A stretch of 64,000 nt of DNA, from assembly GCA_048498135.1 (NCBI GenBank), contig JBEHYO010000007.1:1-64000 (forward strand), given 5' to 3'. The position numbers were made by a program, and so were the translations under genes. The notes beneath the pieces are model-generated. The model was not told the DNA's origin. It ran no database searches and worked only from the letters and a program-made list of their open reading frames with translations. Below are positions 15,437 to 23,853 of the stretch, piece after piece; the first letter of the stretch is position 1, and each line of letters starts with the position of its first letter. This DNA is from Dokdonella_A sp937902695. Lineage in GTDB: Bacteria; Pseudomonadota; Gammaproteobacteria; Xanthomonadales; Rhodanobacteraceae.

Positions 15437-15824
15437 TAAGTCACTCGAGTGCGTGAGTTTATCGCTTCAAGCTATTACGGAACGCCACCGCAATGCACCC
15501 AAGTGCAACTGAAGTTTGTGTTCCCGTAAAACTGGGTCCGTCGCTTCCGGATCGCACGTGGCTATCGACCTCGCGCGCACGACAGCGATGCCGCGATGCG
15601 TACCACGTAGGTACGTACCGACGTCTCCAATCCGGTCATCGCGGCAAATATTCACCCAGCCGCGTTGCCATCCTTTCTTAATCGCATAGCGAAATTGTGA
15701 GCACAAGTGAGAGGCGACAGGTCGATGCGCGTCTGGACGAAATCGCCGCGGATGGATCGAGCACGCATTGATGGCTCGAACGGAATTGCTCGACGCGCGG
15801 TTCCGATTTCGAGAGGTGCCGCCG
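15437..15824. other. Gene-free, lower-GC intergenic stretch
   Basis: About 390 bp without a convincing gene; open frames here are short, lack ribosome-binding sites and show no family features. A small dyad, TACCACGTAGGTACGTACC, lies near 15600-15620. GC drops compared with both sides until about 15720. Confidence 0.5.
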
Positions 15825-16529
15825 TCAGTGCATCACGAGCCGCCGGGCGATCTCGGCGAACACGCGGTCGTAGCTCGTGAGCACCAGGCCGAGGCTCAGC
15901 GTGTCGTAAACGCCGTGCACGACGATGTTGAGCCAGAGATTGCGCCCGCCGTACGCGTAGACGCACGCAAAGACGAGCCCGAGCACACCCGTGATCAGGA
16001 CGCCGGTCGGGCGCTGGTACATGTGCGCGAGACCGAACAGCGCGCTCGACAACATCACGGCCGCCGCGGTCGCGATGGGCGATGCGCCGCCGAACGCGGC
16101 TTCGAGCCGGCCGATCAGGAATCCGCGGAACACGATCTCCTCGCAGATCGCAGCACCCAGCCAGATGCGCGGCATCAGCGCGAGATAGGCCGGAAGATCG
16201 CCGCGCACGTAGTCGAACGCGGATAGATCGCGAGGAATCCCGGTGATCGCCTCGGCGATCGGCGTAAGCAGCAGCTTGGAGAAGAAGAGCATCGCGAGGC
16301 CAACGAGGACGCCGAGTGCGATCGTGCGCGCGATCGAGCGCGGATGGCCGAGCCCGAGTTCGCGCACCGGCGCGAGCGTCTCGAACGCGACTGCGGCAAT
16401 CGCGATCGCGGCGGCAATGAAGATCGTGAAATCGGAATCGATCAGCGCGAACACGATCGCGACGAGAGCGATCCAGCAGAGCTGCCGGAGGCGAAACAAC
16501 ACGCCCGGCGTCATTGCGGCATCGGTCAC
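15825..16529 (-). CDS. CPBP family intramembrane glutamic endopeptidase
   Basis: A 234-residue membrane protein of the CPBP/ABI (CAAX-protease-like) family with about six to seven helices. The family motifs are present: AAICEEIVFRGFLIG (EExxxR), FGLAHMY (FxxxH) and LWLNIVVHGVYDT (HxxxD/N). GTG 16529 overlaps the stop of the upstream hybrid kinase by GTGA, so the protease is the second gene of that operon. This suggests a role tied to the kinase, for example in envelope stress; that link is inference. Its substrate is unknown. Confidence 0.9.
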   Translation of the reverse strand: MTDAAMTPGVLFRLRQLCWIALVAIVFALIDSDFTIFIAAAIAIAAVAFETLAPVRELGLGHPRSIARTIALGVLVGLAMLFFSKLLLTPIAEAITGIPRDLSAFDYVRGDLPAYLALMPRIWLGAAICEEIVFRGFLIGRLEAAFGGASPIATAAAVMLSSALFGLAHMYQRPTGVLITGVLGLVFACVYAYGGRNLWLNIVVHGVYDTLSLGLVLTSYDRVFAEIARRLVMH

Positions 16530-19500
16530 GCGGCGCGCTCTCGCGACGCCAGCGCGGCGCCGATCGCCGCGTCGAGCAGCGCGGAGGTGACGGGCTTGCG
16601 CAGGAGTCCATCCATGCCGGCGGCGCGGATCTGCATGTCCTCATCGCCGATCGAGCGCGCGGTTACCGCGATCATCGGCAGATCGGGCTGCACCGCGCCG
16701 GCGCGGATCATGCGGGCGAGCTTGAGCCCGTCGATGCCGGGAAGATCGAGATCGAGCAGCGCGATGTCGAAGCGACAATCCTTGAGCTCGACGAGCGCCG
16801 CAAGCCCGTTCGCCGCGTGCCGGGCGCGATGGCCCATGCCGGCGAGAAGGCCGAGCAGCACTTCGGCGACGGTCGGTTCGTCCTCGACCAGCAGGATGTC
16901 GAGCCCGCCCGCGGCGGTGCTCGGAGTCGCGGCCGCTCGTGCGGCGCCGGCCGGCTGCGCCTCGTAGATCGGCAGGTCGAAGTCGAACGTGCTGCCTTCG
17001 CCGAGCGCGGACGTGACCGCGATGCGCCCGCCCATCAGCATCGCCAGATGCTGGCTGATCGAGAGCCCAAGGCCGCTGCCGCCGTAGCGCTTCGTCACGC
17101 CTTCGGCCTGCTCGAAGCGGTTGAAGAGCCGCATGCGCACCGCTTCGCTCATGCCGGGACCGGTGTCCTCGACGCGAAAGCGCAGCTGCTCGCCGCCGAC
17201 GCGCGAGAGCGCGAGCGCGATCCCGCCGCGCTCGGTGAACTTGATCGCGTTGTTCATGAGGTTCAGCAGGATCTGCTTGATCCGGTGCTCGTCGCCCCAG
17301 ACCGACGCCGGCACGTTCGGCGCGATGTCGACCGCGATCGAAAGCCCCTTGCGCTCGGCAAGCGGATGGCCGAGCGCGGCGACCTCGCGCACGAGCGCGG
17401 CCGGATCGAGCTTGCGATCGTCGAGCGCGAACTTGCCGGCCTCGATGCGCGCGATGTCGAGGCTGTCGTTGACGAGCCGCAGCAACAGCTCGCCAGACTG
17501 GTGGATCGCCTTCGCATAGCCGCGCTGGCGCTCGTCGAGCGGCGTCGACAGAAGGAGCTCGCTCATGCCGAGGACGCCGGTCATCGGCGTGCGCACCTCA
17601 TGGCCCATCGTCGCGAGGAAATTGGACTTGGCCTCGGCAAGCTGCTCGGCGCTCTTGCGCCGCGTCTCGGCGAGCGCCAGCGCGTGACGGCGCTTGATGC
17701 GCATGCGATACGCATAGAGCAATGCGAGCGCGACGCCGATGAGCAGGAGCGCATAGGCGACGAACGCCGACGGACGCGCCCACATCGGCGGCGCGACCGT
17801 GACCGGGATCGGATCGAGCGCATTCCAGGCGCCGTCCGCGTTCGACGCGCGGACCTGCAGCGTGTACGAGCCGGATGGCAGCTGCGAATACGTGCGCTCG
17901 CCGCGCGCCGAATCGATCCATTCCGGATCGAAGCCGGCCATCTGGAAGCGATAGCGGTTCGAGCCGGGATTGGCGTACGACAGCGCGCGCGCGGTAATCG
18001 TGAGATCGATGTCGTCGGCGAGCAGCTCGACCGGCGCGCCGGGATCGAGCGCGACCACGCGTCCGCCCCGGCGCACGCTGAGGCCGACCAGCTGCAGCGG
18101 CGGCGCGGGCGTATCGAAATGGAGGTGCGCGGGATCGAATGCGACGACGCCGTCTTCGGAGCCCGCGTACAACGTGCCGTCGCTGCCGCGAGCGAGCGCG
18201 CCTTCGAGGAACTCCTGGCTCGGCAGGCCGTCGCTGGTGTTGAAGCGGCGGATCACGCGCGTGCGCGGATCGGCGCGCCAGAGTCCGCGCGACGACGTGA
18301 CCCAGACCGCGCCGTCGGCCGAGATCGCCATTGCGGTCGCGCGCATCGTCGGCCAGTCGTCTGCCGATTCGAACCGGAGCGAGCGCAGCGCCGTGACCCC
18401 GTCGATGCGATAGCGCTCGAGCGCGCCCAGCCGATGCAGCCACAGCTCGCCGTCGGCGGCGAAGCCGAGCGCGTCGATGCGCTCGTGCGGAATGCCGGCG
18501 ATCGACACGAATGCGCCCTGCGCCTCGTCGAGCCGCTCGACGCCGCTGCTGGTCGCGATCCAGGGGACGCCCTTCGGATCGAGCGCGAGCGCGTTGATGT
18601 CGGCATCGCCGAGCGTCTTCTCGGTGACCGTGTAGCGGCGCAGCACGCGCGGCACGCCGCCCGACTCGGGCGCCGCGAGCAGCGAGACGCCGCCGCCGAG
18701 CGAGACCGCCCAGACGTCGCCGTCGCTCGCATGCACGAGCTTCGTCACGTGCCCCGGCGGCGGCAGCGCATCGACGCGCGTCAGGTCGACCGGCACCGCG
18801 ACCGACGATCCGTCGGCGAGATTCCGCAGCGAAAGCCCGTTGCGGTCGCCGAGCCAGAGGCGGCCATGGTGCTCGGGAAGGATTGCGGTCAGGAAGCTCG
18901 ATGCATCGACCGCACCGCGCACCCGCCGCTCGATGGTTCCGGTGACGGGATCGATGCGGTCGAGCGAGCCGTTCGCGGTCGCGACCCAGGCTGCGTTGTC
19001 GTCGTCGAGCGCGATCGCGCTCACGCGCGGCGAGCTGAGGCTCGCCGCCTCGCCCGGCACGTGGCGAAAGCTCGCGAAATCGCGCCAGTGCGGCGGAAGA
19101 TGCGCCAGACCCGCGCCGTCGAGCCCGAACCACGTGCCGCCTTCGGCATCGAGCATGATGTCCTGCACGCGCACGGACGGCATCGTGCCGGCGACCGATT
19201 CCTCGCCCGCATAGCGCAGCACGCGGTCGCCGTCGATCTCGACGACGCCGTTGAGCGTGCCGACCCAGATCTCGCCGCCGGCGCCGCGCGTCATGCTGAC
19301 GATCGAAAGCGGCGGCGTCGCATCGGCGGCGACTTCGCCGAGATAGTCGAGGCCGGCGCCTACGCGGAAAAGACCCTTGCGCGTGCCGACGAGCATGCTG
19401 CCGTCGTCTTCCGGCACGAATGCCCAGACCACCGAGCCGCCCTTGCGCTGATCGAGCGGCGGAATCGCGACGTGCACGATGCGGCCGTCGCCTTCGCGCA

Positions 19501-20122
19501 CATCGAGCCCGGCGTCGGTGCCGATCCATAGGCGCCCGCCCTTGTCGGCGCGCAGGCTGACGATGTTGCTCGAGCGCAGGCTCTCGGGTTTCTCGGCGTC
19601 GTGGTCGACGTGCAGGAAACTCCCGTCCGCCTGCAGCGCATTGAGGCCGCCGAGGTAGGTGCCGACCCAGATCGTGCCGTTCGTGTCCTCGGCAAGCGCC
19701 CAGACGTCGTCGTTGCCGAGCGTCTTCAGGTCGTTCGGCACATGCCTTCGTTGCGTGAAGTGCTCGCCGTCGGGCTCGAGCCGGTTGAGCCCGGAGCCTT
19801 CGCCGCCGCACCAGAACGTGCCCTTGCTGTCGATCAGCAGCGTGGTGATCTTGTTGCTGCCGATCGAATGCGGCTCGGACGGATCGTTGCGAAACACATG
19901 GAAGCTGACGCCGTCGTAGCGCGCGAGGCCGTCGTAGGTGCCGATCCAGAGGAAGCCGGCGCGATCCTGCACGATCCGATAGACCGTGCTCGACGGCAAG
20001 CCGTCGGCGACGCCGGTCATGACGAACTGCGGCGGTGCCGGCGGCGGTCCAGCCGCGGCGATGCGCGCGATCGCCGCCAGCGCGAGCGCGGCGACCAGCG
20101 ACGGCGTGGAAAAGCGATACAT
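16526..20122 (-). CDS. Hybrid two-component sensor kinase with beta-propeller sensor (HTCS type)
   Basis: A 1198-residue one-protein phosphorelay. It has an N-terminal signal peptide (about 1-26) and two runs of propeller blades (about 30-700) with repeats such as RAGFLWIGTYDGLARYDG and GGEIWVGTLNGVVEIDG (reg_prop). A Y_Y_Y domain follows (NRYRFQMAGFDPEWIDSA), then a membrane helix near 800, the H-box NFLATMGHEVRTPMTGV, an ATPase lobe (LNLMNNAIKFT, DTGPGM, GSGLGLSIS) and a C-terminal receiver (DILLVEDEPTV, IALLDLDLPG, LRKPV). No DNA-binding domain follows the receiver, unlike Bacteroidetes HTCS proteins. ATG 20122 has GGAGGG 4 bases upstream. The sensor is predicted periplasmic; the ligand is unknown. 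Confidence 0.93.
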   Translation of the reverse strand: MYRFSTPSLVAALALAAIARIAAAGPPPAPPQFVMTGVADGLPSSTVYRIVQDRAGFLWIGTYDGLARYDGVSFHVFRNDPSEPHSIGSNKITTLLIDSKGTFWCGGEGSGLNRLEPDGEHFTQRRHVPNDLKTLGNDDVWALAEDTNGTIWVGTYLGGLNALQADGSFLHVDHDAEKPESLRSSNIVSLRADKGGRLWIGTDAGLDVREGDGRIVHVAIPPLDQRKGGSVVWAFVPEDDGSMLVGTRKGLFRVGAGLDYLGEVAADATPPLSIVSMTRGAGGEIWVGTLNGVVEIDGDRVLRYAGEESVAGTMPSVRVQDIMLDAEGGTWFGLDGAGLAHLPPHWRDFASFRHVPGEAASLSSPRVSAIALDDDNAAWVATANGSLDRIDPVTGTIERRVRGAVDASSFLTAILPEHHGRLWLGDRNGLSLRNLADGSSVAVPVDLTRVDALPPPGHVTKLVHASDGDVWAVSLGGGVSLLAAPESGGVPRVLRRYTVTEKTLGDADINALALDPKGVPWIATSSGVERLDEAQGAFVSIAGIPHERIDALGFAADGELWLHRLGALERYRIDGVTALRSLRFESADDWPTMRATAMAISADGAVWVTSSRGLWRADPRTRVIRRFNTSDGLPSQEFLEGALARGSDGTLYAGSEDGVVAFDPAHLHFDTPAPPLQLVGLSVRRGGRVVALDPGAPVELLADDIDLTITARALSYANPGSNRYRFQMAGFDPEWIDSARGERTYSQLPSGSYTLQVRASNADGAWNALDPIPVTVAPPMWARPSAFVAYALLLIGVALALLYAYRMRIKRRHALALAETRRKSAEQLAEAKSNFLATMGHEVRTPMTGVLGMSELLLSTPLDERQRGYAKAIHQSGELLLRLVNDSLDIARIEAGKFALDDRKLDPAALVREVAALGHPLAERKGLSIAVDIAPNVPASVWGDEHRIKQILLNLMNNAIKFTERGGIALALSRVGGEQLRFRVEDTGPGMSEAVRMRLFNRFEQAEGVTKRYGGSGLGLSISQHLAMLMGGRIAVTSALGEGSTFDFDLPIYEAQPAGAARAAATPSTAAGGLDILLVEDEPTVAEVLLGLLAGMGHRARHAANGLAALVELKDCRFDIALLDLDLPGIDGLKLARMIRAGAVQPDLPMIAVTARSIGDEDMQIRAAGMDGLLRKPVTSALLDAAIGAALASRERAA

Positions 20123-20180
20123 GTATCCCTCCGGGCGGTGATACTGCCATGGGGCGGGCTCTGCCGCAGCATGCGGCCGG

Positions 20181-20300
20181 GTTTGGCTGACAGGCCGCCA
20201 TGGCCTGGAGCCCAAGCGGCGCGATCCCTCGCGCCGCCCGCGCGCGGCGCACCGGTGATCCGTCCGTCCTCGTCGTCGCGTCAGAGGGGCGCAAGGGCAC
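20181..20300. repeat. Dispersed repeat, copy A
   Basis: About 120 bp including CCATGGCCTG, GGCGCGATCCCTCGCGCCGC, GATCCGTCCG and AGAGGGG in the same order and spacing as at 38860-38984. Located in the divergent gap between the hybrid kinase and the first GTPase gene. Confidence 0.75.
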
Positions 20301-20362
20301 GCCTGAAACCAAAAAGCGAAGCGACGAGCCTGGCCGGCAAATCGCTGCGGTTAGAATGAGTC

Positions 20363-21859
20363 GTGTCGTCGCCGCGCCTGCCACTGCGCCTGGTCTTTCT
20401 CGCCGCGCTTGCGATCGGGGCGGCGCTCGCGCTCGGGCTCGTCGTCGCCGCGCTGAACAGCGTGCTCGAGTTCTACCAGCGGGTGTCCGAGCTTCCGGTC
20501 TGGTTGCGCGTTCCGCTGATCGTGCTCGGCGCGGCGCTGCTCGTCGCGATCGGCTGGCTGATCTGGCGGCTCGCCCGGCCGGCCGCGCGCGTGGCCGGCA
20601 CAACGGCGCCTGCGGTCTCGCGAAGCGAAGTCGAATCGCGCATCGGCGGCCTTCGCGCGCGCAAGGCAGAGACCGCGGCGCTCGAAGCGGAGCTCGTCGA
20701 GCTCGACCGGCGGCGCCTCGGCGGCGACGTGCAGGTCGCGCTGTTCGGTGAGATCTCGACCGGCAAGTCGAGCCTGATCCGCGCGCTCGCGCCGGATGCG
20801 GCGCCCAACGTCGACGTGCGCGGCGGCACCACGCGCGCGGTTGCGCATTTCCGCGGCCGCCTGCCGGATGGGCGCGAGCTCGTGCTCGCCGACGTGCCGG
20901 GCAGCGCGGAGGTCGAGGGGCGCGTGCGCGAGCAGATCGCACGCGACGAGGCGCTGCGCGCGCACGCGGTCGTCTACGTCACGGCATCCGATCTCACGCG
21001 CGCGCAGGCTGCCGAAATCGGCTGGCTATCCCGGTTTGGAAAGCCGCTCGTGATCGCCGTCAACAAGGCCGATCAGTACGACGACGCCGAAGTCGCTGCG
21101 CTGCTCGGCACGATCGAACGGCGCTGCGACGCGCGCGCAGCCGCCGTGGTCGCGATCAGCGCAGGCGGCAGCGAACGTTACGAGCGCACGCTCGCCGACG
21201 GGCGCCGCGAGCGCGTCGAGCGCGAGCGCGTGCCCTCGATCGCGCCGCTCGTCGCCGCCCTCGAACGCCTGACCGCGCCGGGTGCCGATGCGCTCGAACC
21301 CGCGCGAGAGGCCGCCGTGCTCGCCGAAGTCGGACGGCGCAGCGATGCGCTCGCGCGCGAAACGGCGGCGCGCGAATCGGCCGAGACGGTCGCGAAATAC
21401 ACGCGCCGCGCGGTCATCGGCGCGCTCGCCGCGGTCGCGCCGGGCAGCGACATCCTGATCCAGGGCGCGCTCGGCACCGCGCTCGTGCGCGAGCTCGCGC
21501 GCATCCACGGCGTGCCCGTGCGCGAGCTCGACGTCGAGGCGCTGCTCGCGCGCCTCGGGCTCACGGTGCGCAACACGACCGCGATCGTGCTGGCGATCGC
21601 GGGCAACGCGCTGAAGGCGTTTCCGGGCCTCGGCACGCTCGGCGGCGGCATGCTGCACGCGGTTGCGTACGGCCTCGTCTTCGACAGCCTCGGGCGCGCA
21701 CTCGCAGCGACGCTCGCCGAACGCGCCGAGCTCGACGCCGCCGACATCGAGACGCGCGTGCGCGTGCTGCTCGCCGAGCCCGCGCGCGAGCGCATCGAGC
21801 GCGTGGCGCGCCTCGCGCTCGAAGCCGCCCGGGACGGCACTCAGCGCGCGCGAGGGTAA
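20363..21859 (+). CDS. Membrane-associated GTPase with DUF697-like C-terminal region
   Basis: A 498-residue protein. Two membrane helices lie at about 8-32 and 45-68, followed by a GTPase domain with GEISTGKSS (G1), RGGTTRA (G2), LADVPGS (G3) and NKAD (G4). The C-terminal half has hydrophobic helices (RAVIGALAAVAPGSDILIQGAL, GLGTLGGGMLHAVAYGLVF) resembling DUF697/YcjF proteins. The catalytic Gln position after DxxG is not Gln, as in hydrophobic-residue-substituted (HAS) GTPases. GTG 20363 is the only reasonable start. Function is unknown; a remodelling or trafficking role at the inner membrane is inferred. A second relative lies at 23854-25203. Confidence 0.85.
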   Translation: MSSPRLPLRLVFLAALAIGAALALGLVVAALNSVLEFYQRVSELPVWLRVPLIVLGAALLVAIGWLIWRLARPAARVAGTTAPAVSRSEVESRIGGLRARKAETAALEAELVELDRRRLGGDVQVALFGEISTGKSSLIRALAPDAAPNVDVRGGTTRAVAHFRGRLPDGRELVLADVPGSAEVEGRVREQIARDEALRAHAVVYVTASDLTRAQAAEIGWLSRFGKPLVIAVNKADQYDDAEVAALLGTIERRCDARAAAVVAISAGGSERYERTLADGRRERVERERVPSIAPLVAALERLTAPGADALEPAREAAVLAEVGRRSDALARETAARESAETVAKYTRRAVIGALAAVAPGSDILIQGALGTALVRELARIHGVPVRELDVEALLARLGLTVRNTTAIVLAIAGNALKAFPGLGTLGGGMLHAVAYGLVFDSLGRALAATLAERAELDAADIETRVRVLLAEPARERIERVARLALEAARDGTQRARG

Positions 21860-21928
21860 TCACCCAGCGGACGCTGCGTTCAGCGCGCGCAGGTGGCAGC
21901 GGCCACGCGTTTTTGCCAAGCTGCGGGC

Positions 21929-22579
21929 ATGGACACCTCGCTGCGCATCGTCGCCCTCGCGGCATCAGCTGCCGTCTGCGCATGGTCGCCCGATGCACGC
22001 GCGGCACCCGAGACTTACCGCTTCGATCCCGTGCACACGCAGATCTGGTTCGCCGCCAGCCACGAGAATCTTTCGCATCCGCTCGGACGCCTGCGCGTCA
22101 AGGACGGCTGGTTCCAGTTCGATCCCGACGACATCGCGAGCGCGAAGGTCTATGTCGAGATCGATCTCGCCTCGGTCGACATGGGCGATGCGAAGTGGAG
22201 CGATGCGATCCGGTCCGGCCAGTTCTTCGACACCGGCCGCTTTCCGACCGCGCGCTACACGAGCACGAGCGTCACGCCGAAGGACAAGACGAGCGGCACG
22301 ATCCACGGCGAGCTGACCCTGCACGGCGTCACGAAGTCCGTCGACGTCGACTTTCGCTTCAACCGCGTCGGCAACGATCCGTACACGTTCAAGCGCAAGG
22401 CCGGCTTCTCGGCAACGGCGAAGCTCAACCGCAACGACTTCGACATGAAGCGCTTCCAGGACGTCGTCGGCCAGGATATCGAGCTCACGATCGAAGTCGA
22501 AGGCATCAAGGACGACGGTGCCGCGAAGACGGCCGAGCAAAAGCCCGCGGAGGCGAAAGGCGATGCCGGCAAGGAGTAG
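21929..22579 (+). CDS. YceI family periplasmic protein (first copy)
   Basis: A 216-residue exported lipocalin-like protein. Signal peptide about 1-27 (ending ARAAPETY), then the YceI barrel: FDPVHTQIWFAASHENLSHPLGRL, VEIDLASVDMGD, FFDTGRFPTARYTS and VDVDFRFNRVG. It ends with a charged tail (AKTAEQKPAEAKGDAGKE). YceI proteins bind isoprenoid or polyprenoid ligands. The stop overlaps the cytochrome b561 start by 17 bases, the classic yceI-cybB pairing, which suggests co-function in quinone or redox chemistry at the membrane. Confidence 0.93.
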   Translation: MDTSLRIVALAASAAVCAWSPDARAAPETYRFDPVHTQIWFAASHENLSHPLGRLRVKDGWFQFDPDDIASAKVYVEIDLASVDMGDAKWSDAIRSGQFFDTGRFPTARYTSTSVTPKDKTSGTIHGELTLHGVTKSVDVDFRFNRVGNDPYTFKRKAGFSATAKLNRNDFDMKRFQDVVGQDIELTIEVEGIKDDGAAKTAEQKPAEAKGDAGKE

Positions 22580-23147
22580 CGCCTCGCAGTGGGGCAGCCT
22601 CGCGAAGTTTTTCCACTGGACCACGGTGATCGCGATCCTCGTGCAGGCGACGATCGGGCTCGTGATGGTCGAGCTGCCGAAGCGGCCGGGCACGATTCCG
22701 GTCTATACGTTCCACAAGTCGCTCGGCCTCGCGATCTTCGCGTTCGCGCTGCTGCGTCTCCTCTGGCGCGCATTCGATCCGCGACCTTTGTATCCCGCGA
22801 CGATGCCGCGCTGGCAGGTCGTCGGCGCGCACGCCGGACACGCGCTGCTCTACACGCTGATCTTCGCGGTGCCGCTGTCGGGCTGGCTGTTCGATTCGGC
22901 GACGGCGCTGCGCCCGCTCTACTGGTTCGGCCTGTTCCGGGTGCCGAGCCTGACCGGCGGGCGCGACGAGGCGATCAAGACGTTCGCCGAGGCTGCGCAC
23001 TTCTGGCTGTTCTGGACGCTTGCGGCCGTCGCGGCGGGCCATGCGGCGATCGCGCTCCATCATCAATTCCACGACCGCGACGACATCCTGCGCCGCATGT
23101 GGCCGGGCCGGCGCCGCGCCGCGGAAGCGACGAAACCGCTACCCTAG
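22563..23147 (+). CDS. Cytochrome b561 family membrane protein
   Basis: A 194-residue four-helix diheme cytochrome. Histidines consistent with heme ligation lie in KFFHWTTV, TFHKSLGL, GHALLYTLIF and AALHHQFHDRDD-type segments (VAAGHAAIALHHQFHDR). It probably passes electrons from quinol to a periplasmic acceptor. ATG 22563 overlaps the upstream yceI gene by 17 bases. A second yceI follows after a hairpin repeat, giving yceI-cybB-yceI. Confidence 0.92.
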   Translation: MPARSSASQWGSLAKFFHWTTVIAILVQATIGLVMVELPKRPGTIPVYTFHKSLGLAIFAFALLRLLWRAFDPRPLYPATMPRWQVVGAHAGHALLYTLIFAVPLSGWLFDSATALRPLYWFGLFRVPSLTGGRDEAIKTFAEAAHFWLFWTLAAVAAGHAAIALHHQFHDRDDILRRMWPGRRRAAEATKPLP

Positions 23148-23160
23148 ACCCGTCGCCGTG

Positions 23161-23272
23161 CCCCTGTCCCGCTTGCGGGAGAGGGTCGGGGTGAGGGCCG
23201 GCGGGTTCGGCGCTCCGAGGACTGCCTCATCCGCCTCCGGCACCTTCTCCCGCGCAGCGGGAGAAGGAAAAA
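23161..23272. repeat. Paired hairpin repeat (CCTCTCCCGC family), copy 1
   Basis: Two palindromic arms, TCCCGCTTGCGGGA and TCTCCCGCGCAGCGGGAGA, separated by a spacer with GGTGAGGG and CATCCGCC. The same arrangement recurs at 31931-32039. It sits between the b561 gene and the second yceI and could attenuate transcription between them. Confidence 0.85.
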
Positions 23273-23294
23273 GAATGCGCTATAGGAGAACTCA

Positions 23295-23834
23295 ATGATT
23301 CGCCTGCTGGTTTCAATCGTGCTGCTGCTGCCGCTCGCCGCGTTCGCGCGCGACTGGCGGGTCGATGCCGCCAGGAGCACGCTCACGTTCAAGTGCACGT
23401 ATCAGGGCGAAGGCTTCGACGGCGCGTTCAAGAAGTTCGATGCGACGATCGCGTACGACGCCGCCGATCCGACGAAATCGAAGTTCGACGTCACGATCGA
23501 TCTCGCCAGCGTCGACACCGGCAGCAGCGAGCGCGACGACACGCTTGCGACGACCGATTTCTTCGACACGTCGAAGACGCCGAAGGCCCACTTCGTCACC
23601 GAGTCGTTCGCGGGGAACGGCGCCGCCGTCGAGGCGAAGGGCACGCTGACGATCCGCAACAAGACGAAGCCGGTGACGCTCCGCGTCGCGTTCGCAGAGA
23701 CCGGCGACACGGCGACGCTCGACGTCGACGCGACGCTCAAGCGCGCCGACTTCGACCTCGGCAACGGCGACGACTGGGCCGACATCGGCGCCGAGGTGCC
23801 GGTGCACGGGCACCTCGTCCTCGCGGCGAAGTGA
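23295..23834 (+). CDS. YceI family periplasmic protein (second copy)
   Basis: A 179-residue exported protein. Signal peptide about 1-18 (LLPLAAFA), then the YceI fold with STLTFKCTYQGEGFDGAFKKF, VTIDLASVDTGSSERDD, FFDTSKTPKAHFVTESF and the ending VPVHGHLVL. It lacks the charged tail of the first copy and is clearly diverged from it (for instance the glycine-rich YQGEGFDG strand), so the two are old paralogs or separate acquisitions. It ends 19 bp before the second GTPase gene. Confidence 0.92.
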   Translation: MIRLLVSIVLLLPLAAFARDWRVDAARSTLTFKCTYQGEGFDGAFKKFDATIAYDAADPTKSKFDVTIDLASVDTGSSERDDTLATTDFFDTSKTPKAHFVTESFAGNGAAVEAKGTLTIRNKTKPVTLRVAFAETGDTATLDVDATLKRADFDLGNGDDWADIGAEVPVHGHLVLAAK

Positions 23835-23853
23835 CGGCCCGGTAAAGCGCACG

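Noticed and set aside
15467..15706. 79-codon minus-strand frame in the low-GC patch
   Set aside because: No ribosome-binding site, no hydrophobic or domain pattern; it cannot be separated from chance.
16514..19531. Plus-strand open frame of about 1000 codons opposite the hybrid kinase
   Set aside because: Exactly antisense to propeller and kinase motifs, with biased composition (Arg, Ala, Asp, His) and no signal or domain features.
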